Part shown: positions 34,769 through 43,055 of the stretch, in pieces
How the letters are laid out: each line of letters starts with the position of its first letter
Numbering within the stretch: the stretch's first letter is position 1
NCBI GenBank assembly: GCA_934589225.1
Contig: CAKTNS010000005.1
Coordinates: 1-64,000 of the forward strand
Direction: 5' to 3'
Length of the DNA: 64,000 nucleotides
Source of the DNA: an uncultured Oscillospiraceae bacterium
GTDB lineage: Bacteria > Bacillota > Clostridia > Oscillospirales > Oscillospiraceae
The notes under the pieces: generated by a model
Databases searched by the model: none
What the model saw: only the letters and a program-made list of their open reading frames with translations
What the model was told of the DNA's origin: nothing
Made by a program: the position numbers and the translations under genes

Positions 34769-36325
34769 TTACAGGGTGACAGGCTTGATTTTGCGGACAA
34801 CGTCCAGAATGGTGCCGTCACGGGCTTCCAGCACGGCCACCACCTTGTCCTCCCACTGCAAGTTATCGGGGGTGCCCACCAGGGAGTAGGCCTTGTCCTT
34901 GAGGCTTTCAATGGAAACATGGGGGATGCCCGCCTGGTCCAGGCACTCGATCAGGTCCTGCCGCAGGGGGTTCACCGCAATGCCGTAATCCGTTACCAGA
35001 ACGTCTACGCAGTCGCCGGGGGTGGTAACGGTGACCACCTTCTCGCAGACCGTTGCCATCCGGCCACGGGTCAGAGGAGTCACGATGATGCAGACCTTGG
35101 AGCCGGCGGCGGTATCGGGATGTCCGCCGGGAGCGCCACGAAGCACACCGTCAGAGCCGGTCAGCACGTTGACATTGAAGCCGGTATCGATTTCCAGAGC
35201 AGCCAGCACCACAAAGTCCAGCTTGTTGACGAAAGCGCCCTTGTTGGCGGGGTTGGCGTACTGGGAAGCGGACATTTCAAAGTGGTTGGGGGTCTGGTTG
35301 ATGGAGTTTACCGCATCCAGGTCAAAGTCCTGAACGTCGATGACCTTGCCGACCTTGCCCTTTTTCAGCAGCTCCACCATGGGGCCGCAGATGCCGCCGA
35401 TGGCCCAGCCCATTTTGATGTTCCGCTCGTCCATATACTTTTCCAGGAACAGGTTGGCAGCCAGAGAGGGGCCGCCTACTCCGGTCTGGAAGGAGAAGCC
35501 GTCCTTAAAATAAGGTGTGGAAGCGATGACCTTGGCCACATTTTCCGCCATCATCAGATCCCGGGGGTTCTGGCTGATGCGGGCCGCGGCAGAGGCGATC
35601 TTCTTGGGATTGCCGATGGAATCCACAACGACCACCGCGTCAACGTCAATGGCCTCTACAGAGGCGGGCATATTGGGGAAATCCACCAGGCAGTCCGTGA
35701 CCACTACCACGTGGTCGGCATACTTGGCGTCGGTCATGGCGTAGCCCATGGAGCCGCAGTTGGATTTGCCGCCGATGCCCCGGCAGTTGCCCACACAGTC
35801 CGAGGTGGGAGCCGCCACGAAGGCAATATCGATATGGACCTCTCCGGCCTCAATGGCCCGGGGACGACCGCCGTGGGAGCGGATAATGGCGGGGGTCTTC
35901 AGCTTACCGGCGGAGACCACTTCGCCCATACGGCCACGGATGCCGGAGGTCTGAAGGCCGATGACCTTGCCCTGCTCCACATAATCCGCAATGGGATCGT
36001 GGGCACCGCCCAGGGAGGTGGCGGCAATGGTCAGATCCTTCAGGCCCAGCTCTTCAATAGCCGCCTTCATGACCATGTTGGCTACAAAGTCACCGTCCCG
36101 CAGATGGTGATGGAAGGAGAAGGTCATGCCGTCCTTGGCACCGCAGGCCTTCAGGGCCTCTACAATGGTTTCCACGATTTTGGATTCCTGGGGCTTTTCG
36201 TAACGACGGGTGGTGGGGGCGGCTTTGTGGAAATACTTGCCGTCCATATAGTTTTTCCCCTGGTAAACCTCTTTGCCGTTTACCAGCAGCTGCTCCGGAA
36301 TCTCTCTGCCTACCGCGTTGATCAT
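34769..36325 (-). CDS. citF: citrate lyase alpha subunit (citrate CoA-transferase)
   Basis: 518 residues. Exchanges acetyl on the ACP arm for citryl before cleavage. Family segments TFSFHHHLRDGDFVANMVM, SGIRGRMGEVVSAGKLKTP and GGIGGKSNCGSMGYAMTDAK-type regions (as RGIGGKSNCGSMGY) are present, and the length is that of CitF. Start 36325 overlaps the citE stop by 4 nt. Works with CitE and CitD as one complex. Confidence 0.97.
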   Translation of the reverse strand: MINAVGREIPEQLLVNGKEVYQGKNYMDGKYFHKAAPTTRRYEKPQESKIVETIVEALKACGAKDGMTFSFHHHLRDGDFVANMVMKAAIEELGLKDLTIAATSLGGAHDPIADYVEQGKVIGLQTSGIRGRMGEVVSAGKLKTPAIIRSHGGRPRAIEAGEVHIDIAFVAAPTSDCVGNCRGIGGKSNCGSMGYAMTDAKYADHVVVVTDCLVDFPNMPASVEAIDVDAVVVVDSIGNPKKIASAAARISQNPRDLMMAENVAKVIASTPYFKDGFSFQTGVGGPSLAANLFLEKYMDERNIKMGWAIGGICGPMVELLKKGKVGKVIDVQDFDLDAVNSINQTPNHFEMSASQYANPANKGAFVNKLDFVVLAALEIDTGFNVNVLTGSDGVLRGAPGGHPDTAAGSKVCIIVTPLTRGRMATVCEKVVTVTTPGDCVDVLVTDYGIAVNPLRQDLIECLDQAGIPHVSIESLKDKAYSLVGTPDNLQWEDKVVAVLEARDGTILDVVRKIKPVTL

Positions 36326-37236
36326 ACCAAATCCCCCTCATACATACCGCAGGCCTTCGCCAGCCGCAGGGTGCGCTCCGCGCCGGGAATGAAGGCAATA
36401 TCGATCATCTTGCCGTTGACGGTAAACACGCCGACACCGGCAGCGGACTGCTCTTTGTAGGCTCTCACAACAGCCTCTGCCTGGCTGACTTCCTTTTCCG
36501 TAGGAGCAAAGACCTCATGCACCAGGCGGATCTGCTTGGGGTTGATGAGGCTCTTGCCGTCAAAGCCCATGGCCTTGTTCTGCAGGACCTCGGCCTTGAA
36601 GCCCTCGTTGTCGTCCAGGTCCGTAAACACGGTGTCGAAGCACTGGATGCCCGCGGCACGGGCGGCCAGCAGCATCTGTCCCCGGGCGGCCAGCATATCC
36701 ACGCCGTCAGGGCTGAACTTGGTCTGCATGCACTTGCGGAAGTCGCCACCGGAAATGGCCACACCGAACATCCGGTCAGAGGCGGAGCAAATCTCATAGG
36801 CATTCAGAATGCCCTTGGGGCTTTCCAAAGCGGCCATCAGCAGGGTTCTGCCCACTTCCACGCCGAATTCCTTTTCCGCCGCTTCCACAGCGGCCTCCAC
36901 AGTGTGGACATCCTTGGCGCTTTCGCACTTGGCGATGCGGATGCCGTCGGCACCGCCGGCCACACAGACCCGAATGTCCTCCTGCCAGTGGGGGGTGTCC
37001 AGACCGTTGATCCGGACAATGACCTCGGTAGCGCCGTAGTCAATGGTGGTCAGGGCGTGGTACAGAGAGAACCGAGCGGCATCCTTCTGGTTTTCCGCCA
37101 CGGCATCCTCCAGGTCCAGCATAATGGAGTCGCAGCCGTAAATGTAAGCGTCCTTGATAAGGCCGGGCTTCTGGGCGTTCATGAACATCATGGTCCGGCG
37201 CAGGCGGAACCGTTCAGGCTTGGGTCTTCTGATCAT
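36322..37236 (-). CDS. citE: citrate lyase beta subunit (citryl-ACP lyase)
   Basis: 304 residues of the HpcH/HpaI aldolase family; cleaves citryl-ACP to oxaloacetate and acetyl-ACP. The N-terminal RRTMMFMNAQKPGLIKDAYI, metal-ligand EDAVAENQKDAARF and VRINGLDTPHWQED match CitE. ATG at 37236 has GGGGAGGTG before it; upstream in-frame codons are the end of citD. Its start overlaps the citD stop by 4 nt. Confidence 0.97.
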   Translation of the reverse strand: MIRRPKPERFRLRRTMMFMNAQKPGLIKDAYIYGCDSIMLDLEDAVAENQKDAARFSLYHALTTIDYGATEVIVRINGLDTPHWQEDIRVCVAGGADGIRIAKCESAKDVHTVEAAVEAAEKEFGVEVGRTLLMAALESPKGILNAYEICSASDRMFGVAISGGDFRKCMQTKFSPDGVDMLAARGQMLLAARAAGIQCFDTVFTDLDDNEGFKAEVLQNKAMGFDGKSLINPKQIRLVHEVFAPTEKEVSQAEAVVRAYKEQSAAGVGVFTVNGKMIDIAFIPGAERTLRLAKACGMYEGDLV

Positions 37237-37532
37237 CGCACGGCACCTCCCCAGGGAATATTCTCGGCGGATGCGCCGCAGGAGCGGAACACCGCACACT
37301 CTACCCGGGCTTTCAGGGTGCAATCTAATGCTCCCTTGTCCACCACCGTTACCCGGGCGTTTTGCACATCCAAACGCTCCAGCGTGGACAGAACCGTGGC
37401 CTTGATCTGACGGCCATACTGATTCATCACGCTGCTGGAAAGCTCCAGGCTGATGCCCTCACCGGGTTCCACGGTGACCATGGCATCGCTGGATTCCAAA
37501 GTTCCCGCCACGGCGGATTTCAGAATTTCCAT
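37233..37532 (-). CDS. citD: citrate lyase acyl carrier protein
   Basis: 99 residues, gamma subunit carrying the phosphoribosyl-dephospho-CoA arm. GTLESSDAMVTVEPG includes the prosthetic-group serine, near residue 14. Start 37532 after AGGGAGGAT. First gene of the cit operon. The genes needed to make the arm and to acetylate it (citX, citG, citC) are not in the window. Confidence 0.95.
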   Translation of the reverse strand: MEILKSAVAGTLESSDAMVTVEPGEGISLELSSSVMNQYGRQIKATVLSTLERLDVQNARVTVVDKGALDCTLKARVECAVFRSCGASAENIPWGGAVR

Positions 37533-37573
37533 GTTGATCCTCCCTAATATTATTCTTGTTTCTTCGTGGCATT

Positions 37574-37602
37574 AGAATAGCATAGCCACAAATTGTTTTC
37601 AA
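37574..37602 (-). promoter_or_regulatory. citD operon promoter
   Basis: Minus-strand TTGAAA (37597-37602), 17-nt spacer, TATTCT (37574-37579). Confidence 0.65.
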
Positions 37603-37629
37603 ATACTTAAATTTTTATCACGTTATAAT

Positions 37630-37647
37630 TTCCGGCGAATACCGGAA
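37630..37647. promoter_or_regulatory. candidate LysR operator between cit and lysR
   Basis: Perfect 18-bp dyad TTCCGG-CGAATA-CCGGAA midway between two divergent promoters, where a LysR regulator would be expected to bind. Confidence 0.5.
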
Positions 37648-37656
37648 CACTAGTGC

Positions 37657-37684
37657 TTGACATCCATAAAATTTTCTTTATAAT
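37657..37684 (+). promoter_or_regulatory. lysR promoter
   Basis: TTGACA (37657-37662), 16-nt spacer, TATAAT (37679-37684), with the dyad ACATTG-T-CAATGT (37687-37699) just past the -10, suggesting control at the start of transcription. Confidence 0.75.
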
Positions 37685-37744
37685 GAACATTGTCAATGTC
37701 CAATAGGATTCGTGAAAATGCTGTAAAATAGTGGTGAAATTTGT

Positions 37745-38659
37745 ATGAATATGAAGCAGGCCCTATATTTTAAAACCATTGCCAAATACGGAACCATTAC
37801 CGCCGCCGCAAAACAGCTTTATATCAGCCAGCCCTCCCTGAGCCAGACCCTGCGGCAGATCGAGGACGAGGTGGGCACTCCGCTTTTTGACCGCAGCACC
37901 TCCCCCTTCCACCTGACCTATGCCGGAGAGCGCTACCTCAGCGCCATTGAGGCCATGCTGGAAATTGAGGCAAGGCTTAAATCGGAAATCGACTCCATCC
38001 GCCACGACGACGGGGGCCGTCTGCGGCTGGGCATCACCGTCACCAGAGCCACCCAGGTCCTTCCGGATGTTATTCCCATTTTCTCCAAGGCCTATCCCAA
38101 CGTGACCCTGGAGCTCACGGAGACCCCCTCTGCCAACCTGGAAGGACTGCTGCAAAAGGGGCAGGTGGACCTGGCCCTGGCGGCATTGGAAGCCAATGAG
38201 GCAAACATCGCCTATGAGCTCATCGAAAAGGAGTCCATCGGCATTCTGGCGGGAAAGGACTGCGGCCTGACCCAGCGCATCCCATCCGGCACCCCCATAA
38301 GCCTGGACGAGGCGGTCAAGGAGTCCTTCGTCTCCCTGGACAGCTCCCATTCCTCCCGGATCATCCAGGACCGGCTGTTCCGGCGCTACAACATCCACCC
38401 AAAAATACTTTTGGAAACCACCTCCTTGGAAGTAGCCCGGCGGGTGGCCCTTAAAAGCGGCTCCTGCATGATTTTGCCGGATGTCTACGCCGATGACTTT
38501 GTATTCAATTCCGGTGGGGCCTTCTATCCCCTCAAGGACTACGAAAACCACCGGCATTTCTACGCCTGCTACCGCAACGACGAAAACACCAAAAAATACG
38601 TCCGGGACTTTGTATCCATTACCACCTCGGTCCTGGCCAATCGGTCCATGAAAAGATAA
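37745..38659 (+). CDS. LysR family regulator of the citrate genes
   Basis: 304 residues. N-terminal winged helix (1-65: YFKTIAKYGTITAAAKQLYI, SQPSLSQTLRQIEDEVG) and a C-terminal periplasmic-binding-protein-like effector domain (about 90-295). Divergent from citD, the typical place for a regulator that senses citrate or a product, so it probably activates the cit operon; the ligand is inferred. GGTGA is a weak ribosome binding site. AATGCCA-type half sites were not found beyond the two dyads. Confidence 0.87.
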   Translation: MNMKQALYFKTIAKYGTITAAAKQLYISQPSLSQTLRQIEDEVGTPLFDRSTSPFHLTYAGERYLSAIEAMLEIEARLKSEIDSIRHDDGGRLRLGITVTRATQVLPDVIPIFSKAYPNVTLELTETPSANLEGLLQKGQVDLALAALEANEANIAYELIEKESIGILAGKDCGLTQRIPSGTPISLDEAVKESFVSLDSSHSSRIIQDRLFRRYNIHPKILLETTSLEVARRVALKSGSCMILPDVYADDFVFNSGGAFYPLKDYENHRHFYACYRNDENTKKYVRDFVSITTSVLANRSMKR

Positions 38660-38665
38660 AAAATC

Positions 38666-38692
38666 GCCCCTGCACCATTTCAGCGCAGGGGC
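38666..38692 (+). terminator. lysR terminator
   Basis: Eight-pair stem GCCCCTGC / GCAGGGGC followed by TTTGACTTT. Confidence 0.7.
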
Positions 38693-38712
38693 TTTGACTT
38701 TAATGATGGTTT

Positions 38713-40128
38713 TTAGCCGACGGTTTCCACCTTGATGGTGTTGGTGTTGCCGGTCTTGCCGTTGATGGGGCCGCCGGTGAGGACCACGCAGTCGCCGGGC
38801 TGCAAATTGAGGTACTTCTTGGCGTTTAGCATACCGTGGTAGAACATCACGTCCATGGAGCCGTATTCCTCTGCCAGCACCGGGGTGATGCCCCAGCTCA
38901 GGTTCAGCTTTCTCCAGGCCTTTTCGTCTACGGTCATACCCACAATGTCCGTGGGGCAGCGGAAGCGGCTGACCATCCGGGCGGTCTTGCCGGATACGGA
39001 GCAGACCACAATGGCCTTGGCGTTTACATCAATGGCCATGGCGCAGGTGGCGTGGGAAATGGCATCCAGGTTGTTCTGAATGCGGAAATCGTACTTAAAG
39101 AACCGCTCTTTATAGCTGGTGTGCTGCTCGGTATACTCCGCAATCTGGGCCATGGTAGCTACAGCCTCCACGGGGTATTTACCGGCGGCGGACTCTCCGG
39201 AGAGCATGATGGCGGAGGTCCCGTCATAGACGGCGTTGGCCACGTCGGAGATCTCGGCTCTGGTGGGCCGGGGATTCTGGATCATGGATTCCAGCATTTC
39301 CGTGGCGGTAATGACCCGCTTGCCCAGCTGGCGGCACTTGTGGATCAGGCGCTTCTGAATGGCGGGCAGCTCCACGAAGGGGACCTCCACGCCCAGGTCG
39401 CCTCTGGCCACCATAATGCCCTCGGCCACCTGGCAGATCTCCTCTACATTGTCCACACCGGCCTGGTTCTCGATTTTGGCGATGATCTCAATATGCTCGC
39501 CGCCGTTGGCGTCCAGGAAGGCACGCATATCTGCCACATTCTCTTTGGTGGAGACGAAGGACGCGGCAATGAAATCCACATCGTTCTGAATGCCGAAGAG
39601 CAAATCCTCTTTGTCCGCCTCGCTGAGGAAGGGACCGGTCATGACCTTATTGGGGAAAGACATGCTCTTGCGGTTGGAAAGCTCGCCGCCTACCAGGCAC
39701 TTGCAGATGGCATTGCTGCCCTGGAGCTTTTCCACCTCAAAGACCACCAGGCCGTTATTTACCAGCACCCGGTCCCCTACGGACAGGTCCTTTACAAGGC
39801 CCTTATAGTTGACGGAAACCCGGGTCTCGTCTCCCTCCACATCGTCTACCGTAAAGGTAAAGGTGTCACCGGCGGATACCCGGACCTTGCCGTCCTTAAA
39901 GGTACGGATGCGGTACTCGGGGCCCTTGGTATCCAGCATGATGGCCAGAGGCACATGGAGCTCCTGGCGGACCTGCTTGATGAGGTTCACCTTATTCTGC
40001 TGCTCCTCATGGGTGCCGTGGGAAAAATTCAAACGGGCAACGTTCATACCGGCCAGGCACATTTTTTTCAGGGTCTCCAGATTCTGAGAGGCCGGACCAA
40101 TGGTGCAGATGATCTTTGTTTTCCGCAT
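38713..40128 (-). CDS. pyk: pyruvate kinase
   Basis: Last glycolytic step, PEP + ADP to pyruvate + ATP. 471 residues, so without the extra C-terminal PEP-utiliser domain of Bacillus. Motifs KIICTIGPASQN, MLDTKGPEYRI, IIAKIENQAGVDNVEEI (Lys) and ITATEMLESMI are intact. Start 40128 has GAGAGAT before it. Promoter at 40177-40205. The opposite strand upstream carries metA. Confidence 0.97.
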   Translation of the reverse strand: MRKTKIICTIGPASQNLETLKKMCLAGMNVARLNFSHGTHEEQQNKVNLIKQVRQELHVPLAIMLDTKGPEYRIRTFKDGKVRVSAGDTFTFTVDDVEGDETRVSVNYKGLVKDLSVGDRVLVNNGLVVFEVEKLQGSNAICKCLVGGELSNRKSMSFPNKVMTGPFLSEADKEDLLFGIQNDVDFIAASFVSTKENVADMRAFLDANGGEHIEIIAKIENQAGVDNVEEICQVAEGIMVARGDLGVEVPFVELPAIQKRLIHKCRQLGKRVITATEMLESMIQNPRPTRAEISDVANAVYDGTSAIMLSGESAAGKYPVEAVATMAQIAEYTEQHTSYKERFFKYDFRIQNNLDAISHATCAMAIDVNAKAIVVCSVSGKTARMVSRFRCPTDIVGMTVDEKAWRKLNLSWGITPVLAEEYGSMDVMFYHGMLNAKKYLNLQPGDCVVLTGGPINGKTGNTNTIKVETVG

Positions 40129-40176
40129 AAAGCATCTCTCGCTTTCTTCATTAATGATGATTACTGTTTCGGGGGT

Positions 40177-40205
40177 ATTATAGCACAATCGGTTTCTTGA
40201 TGCAA
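40177..40205 (-). promoter_or_regulatory. pyk promoter
   Basis: Minus-strand TTGCAT (40200-40205), 17-nt spacer, TATAAT (40177-40182). The spacer holds GAAACCGAT (40188-40196), which recurs in the same orientation exactly 100 bp away (40288-40296) near the metA promoter. Confidence 0.75.
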
Positions 40206-40303
40206 TCGTCCTGTATTAAAAATATTATCCCGATGGAAACCGAAATTTTAGCAGGTTTTCTCAAGACGTAAATATCGATTTTTTCATATCGGTTTCAGGA
40301 CAC

Positions 40304-40332
40304 TGGATTTTCCCCCTTCTTTATGCTATACT
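40304..40332 (+). promoter_or_regulatory. metA promoter, extended -10
   Basis: TATACT (40327-40332) preceded by TGC (extended -10); the -35 (TGGATT, 40304) is weak. Confidence 0.55.
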
Positions 40333-40362
40333 GACAAAAAAGAATCTTTCAGGAGGACCCCC

Positions 40363-41295
40363 ATGCCCATTCGCATTCCCAATGATCTGCCTGCCGCGGA
40401 GATCCTGCATCAGGAGAACATCTTTGTCATGCCCCAGAACCGGGCCGTTACCCAGGATATCCGGCCTTTGGAAATACTATTGCTCAACCTGATGCCCACC
40501 AAAATCACCACCGAGACCCAGCTCAGCAGGCTCTTGGGCAACACCCCCTTGCAGGTACACTTAGAGCTGATGCACACCACCTCCCACACCGCCAAAAACA
40601 CCTCCCAGGAGCATCTGCTTTCCTTCTACAAAACCTTTGACGAGATCAAGGACCGGAAATTTGACGGCATGGTCATCACCGGGGCCCCGGTGGAGCAGCT
40701 GCCCTTTGAAGAGGTGGACTATTGGCCGGAGCTTTGCCGCATTATGGAGTGGAGCAAAACCAACGTCCACTCCACCTTCCACATCTGCTGGGGGGCCCAG
40801 GCAGGGCTATACTACCACTACGGCATTCCCAAGCACCCCCTGCCCCAGAAGCTCTTTGGGGTCTTCCCCCATTATGCGGATTACAAGCGGTCTATTTTGC
40901 TCCGGGGTTTTGACGATGAATTCTATGCCCCCCACTCCCGGCACACCACGGTGCTGCGGGAGGACTTAGAGCGGTGCCCGGCTCTGCGGATTCTGGCCTC
41001 CTCCCCGGAGGCGGGGGTCTACGCCGCCATGACCAAGGGCGGTCACCAGATTTTCGTCACAGGCCACGGGGAATATGACCCGGACACCCTGGCCCAGGAA
41101 TATCTGCGGGACAAAAATCAGGGGCTGCCCATTCAGGTGCCTGCCCACTACTATCCCAACGACGACGACACCCAGCCCCCCATGGTCCGGTGGCGGGGCC
41201 ACGCCAATTTGCTGTTTTCCAATTGGCTCAACTACTTCGTCTACCAGACCACCCCCTATGACATTATGTCCATCGGAGACCAAGGGAAACTCTGA
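40363..41295 (+). CDS. metA: homoserine O-acetyltransferase (MetA type)
   Basis: Activates homoserine for methionine synthesis. 310 residues. The catalytic cysteine is C142 (FHICWGAQAG) and the E/H partners lie in PHSRHT and GHGEYD. Glu at 111 (GAPVEQLP) is the residue that makes MetA enzymes use acetyl-CoA, where succinyl users have Gly. Start 40363 after AGGAGGA. The last codons, GKL and the stop, come from the repeat element at 41284-41446, so the natural C terminus was changed by its insertion. Confidence 0.93.
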   Translation: MPIRIPNDLPAAEILHQENIFVMPQNRAVTQDIRPLEILLLNLMPTKITTETQLSRLLGNTPLQVHLELMHTTSHTAKNTSQEHLLSFYKTFDEIKDRKFDGMVITGAPVEQLPFEEVDYWPELCRIMEWSKTNVHSTFHICWGAQAGLYYHYGIPKHPLPQKLFGVFPHYADYKRSILLRGFDDEFYAPHSRHTTVLREDLERCPALRILASSPEAGVYAAMTKGGHQIFVTGHGEYDPDTLAQEYLRDKNQGLPIQVPAHYYPNDDDTQPPMVRWRGHANLLFSNWLNYFVYQTTPYDIMSIGDQGKL

Positions 41296-41446
41296 ATAAA
41301 TCGTCTGCGGCTGAGCGACGAATCTTTTGCTCCCAGGCTGCGGTTTGAAAAATGGGAAATACATACAGTATTCCCTCATTTTCCAAACCTTGCCTGGAAT
41401 CAAAATCTTTCGCCGTCAGCTCTTGCCGATTTAATCAGAGATTCCC
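41284..41446 (+). repeat. 163-bp palindromic repeat element, copy A
   Basis: Ends GGGAAACTCTGAATAAATCG and CGATTTAATCAGAGATTCCC are imperfect inverted repeats, and the whole element folds into one long interrupted hairpin, with a GGGAAATAC-ATACA-GTATTCCC apex. Copy B at 43056-43218 is the same length in the opposite orientation. There is no transposase. Flanks show no clear target duplication (AA on either side at most). MITE-like or REP-like. Confidence 0.85.
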
Positions 41447-41468
41447 AAACTTGAAAGGAGCATACTTT

Positions 41469-42218
41469 ATGGAACATCCTCTTTTGGAAGTCTGCGCGGA
41501 TTCCCTCGCCTCCTGCCTTGCGGCCCGGGAGGGACAGGCAGACCGCATTGAGCTTTGCGCCAATCTGGTGATCGGCGGCACCACCCCTTCGGAATTTCTC
41601 TTCCGGCAGGTGCAGCAGGCCGTTTCCCTGCCTGTCAACGTGCTGATCCGGCCCCGGTTCGGTGATTTTCTGTACACCCAGGACGAATTGGAACAAATGG
41701 AGGCCCAGGTCCGTCGGTTCCGGGAGCTGGGGGCCAACGGCGTGGTCATCGGCGCGCTGACCCCGGAGGGAGATTTGGACAGGCCAATGCTGGAGCGGCT
41801 GCGGACCGCCGCGGGGGAGCTGGAAGTGACCCTGCACCGTGCCTTTGACATGGCCCGGGACCTGCCCGCCGCACTGGAGACCGCCGTCAGCCTGGGCTTT
41901 ACCACCATCCTCACCTCCGGCGGCGAAGCCTCCGCTTCCCAAGGAGCCGAAACTCTGGAAGCGCTGAACCGGCAGTCCGGCGGCCGCATCCGCTTACTGG
42001 CCGGTGCCGGTGTAAAGGCCGGAAACATCGCCTCCATTCATGAGGCCACCGGCATCACCGCCTTCCACAGCTCCTGCCGCACCTCCAGCGTAAACAGCGG
42101 CATGGTATACAGAAACCCCAGAGTCAACATGGGACTTCCGGGGCTTTCGGAGTATGAGATTTACCGGTCGGATTCCCAGGAGGTCCGCCGGTGCGCGGAC
42201 ATCGTCCACTCCCTGTAA
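41469..42218 (+). CDS. cutC: copper homeostasis protein CutC
   Basis: 249-residue TIM-barrel protein of the CutC family; linked to copper handling in E. coli, though its biochemistry is unsettled. Motifs EVCADSLASCLAAREGQADRIELC (cut to key residues ADRIELC), VLIRPRFGDFLY and LTSGGEASASQGAETL are conserved. Start 41469 after AAAGGAG, which lies 10 nt past repeat copy A; in-frame codons upstream are inside the repeat and not real. Probably transcribed from the metA promoter or from within the repeat. Confidence 0.92.
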   Translation: MEHPLLEVCADSLASCLAAREGQADRIELCANLVIGGTTPSEFLFRQVQQAVSLPVNVLIRPRFGDFLYTQDELEQMEAQVRRFRELGANGVVIGALTPEGDLDRPMLERLRTAAGELEVTLHRAFDMARDLPAALETAVSLGFTTILTSGGEASASQGAETLEALNRQSGGRIRLLAGAGVKAGNIASIHEATGITAFHSSCRTSSVNSGMVYRNPRVNMGLPGLSEYEIYRSDSQEVRRCADIVHSL

Positions 42219-42227
42219 GAAAAAACC

Positions 42228-42266
42228 AAGGGCGTACCCATCAAACAGGTACGCCCTTAAAATTTT
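42228..42266. terminator. two-way terminator between cutC and the ECF gene
   Basis: Eleven-pair stem AAGGGCGTACC / GGTACGCCCTT with A and T runs on the sides. Confidence 0.85.
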
Positions 42267-42873
42267 ACTTTTTCAGGACCTTATCCAGGGTTTTTCCCAG
42301 GATGCCGCCCAGAATGCCGCAGGTCAGTGCCTCCACCAGGCCCTGAACGCCTACCAGCAGCACCACGAACATAAAGGGGTTCGCAGCGCCTTTCTTTACC
42401 ACCAGCGCCTGAACAAAATCGCTGGAATAAAAAACAAGCACAATATAGCCCATGAAAAACAGGGTGTTCAGCAGCGGTGCGCTGACGGCACCTACAAAGT
42501 AGCTCCAAATGCCCTTGCCGTCGGCCTTCTTGCAGAGCTTATACACATAGCCGCAGCACAGGCCCATGAGCATCCGCATGCCGACGCAGAGGATCACCGT
42601 GTGAACAGGGCTCAACGCAAAGAACGCCCCCGTCATGGCGGAGCGGCCGGAAATGGCATCCGTCAGGCTGAGCACGCCGAATACCGCGCCCAGGATCATG
42701 GCCTCTACAGGGCCGCAGAGCATGGCACCGATGGCGATGGGCAGGGTCAGGAAGCTCATGTTGAGGGGTCCTACCGTAATGGCACCCAAGCCCACGGCCC
42801 GCATGGCCAGTTCCACAGCGACCAGAAGGGCCACTCTCGTCAGTCTTTCTACCTTCGTACTTGTGGTTTTCAT
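42265..42873 (-). CDS. ECF transporter S component, probably for pantothenate
   Basis: 202 residues, about six membrane helices, substrate-binding subunit of an ECF-type vitamin importer. The N-terminal TRVALLVAVELAMRAVGLGA and the VEAMILGAVFGVLSLTDAI segment with a conserved A-x-x-x-A-x type helix are typical of S components that dock with shared EcfT/A. Start 42873 after AGGAGGAATT. coaX and coaBC sit just upstream, so pantothenate is the likely ligand; this rests on context only. Other vitamins cannot be excluded. Confidence 0.75.
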   Translation of the reverse strand: MKTTSTKVERLTRVALLVAVELAMRAVGLGAITVGPLNMSFLTLPIAIGAMLCGPVEAMILGAVFGVLSLTDAISGRSAMTGAFFALSPVHTVILCVGMRMLMGLCCGYVYKLCKKADGKGIWSYFVGAVSAPLLNTLFFMGYIVLVFYSSDFVQALVVKKGAANPFMFVVLLVGVQGLVEALTCGILGGILGKTLDKVLKK

Positions 42874-43007
42874 ATTCAATTCCTCCTGCTGTCGTTCCGT
42901 CCTTTGCCGGATACAACGCATTATTCTTGTTTTGGCCTCATCGGTGCTGTTCCGCTGCCATTCCCCGGAGGGGATACAGCGCGGGTCCTGCCGGTTCAGC
43001 CGCAAAC
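42874..43007 (-). promoter_or_regulatory. structured 5' leader of the ECF gene
   Basis: The 134 nt between the promoter and the start codon hold a hairpin with arms CCGCTGCCATTCCCC and GGGGATACAGCG (42952-42966 / 42970-42981) and an outer pairing of CTGTT with AACAG. None of the riboswitch consensus sequences I know fits. Confidence 0.4.
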
Positions 43008-43013
43008 AGTGCC

Positions 43014-43041
43014 ATTATAGCAAGTTCCCAGCAAAAAGCAA
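43014..43041 (-). promoter_or_regulatory. promoter of the ECF gene
   Basis: Minus-strand TTGCTT (43036-43041), 16-nt spacer, TATAAT (43014-43019), 15 bp from the end of repeat copy B. Confidence 0.65.
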
Positions 43042-43055
43042 CCCTTATTTTTCCA

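Noticed and set aside
41352..41468. Longer CutC from an upstream in-frame ATG
   Set aside because: These codons lie in the repeat element, and the good AAAGGAG site belongs to 41469.
42874..43055. Known riboswitch (TPP, cobalamin, FMN, THF) in the ECF leader
   Set aside because: None of the conserved consensus strings could be matched by eye.
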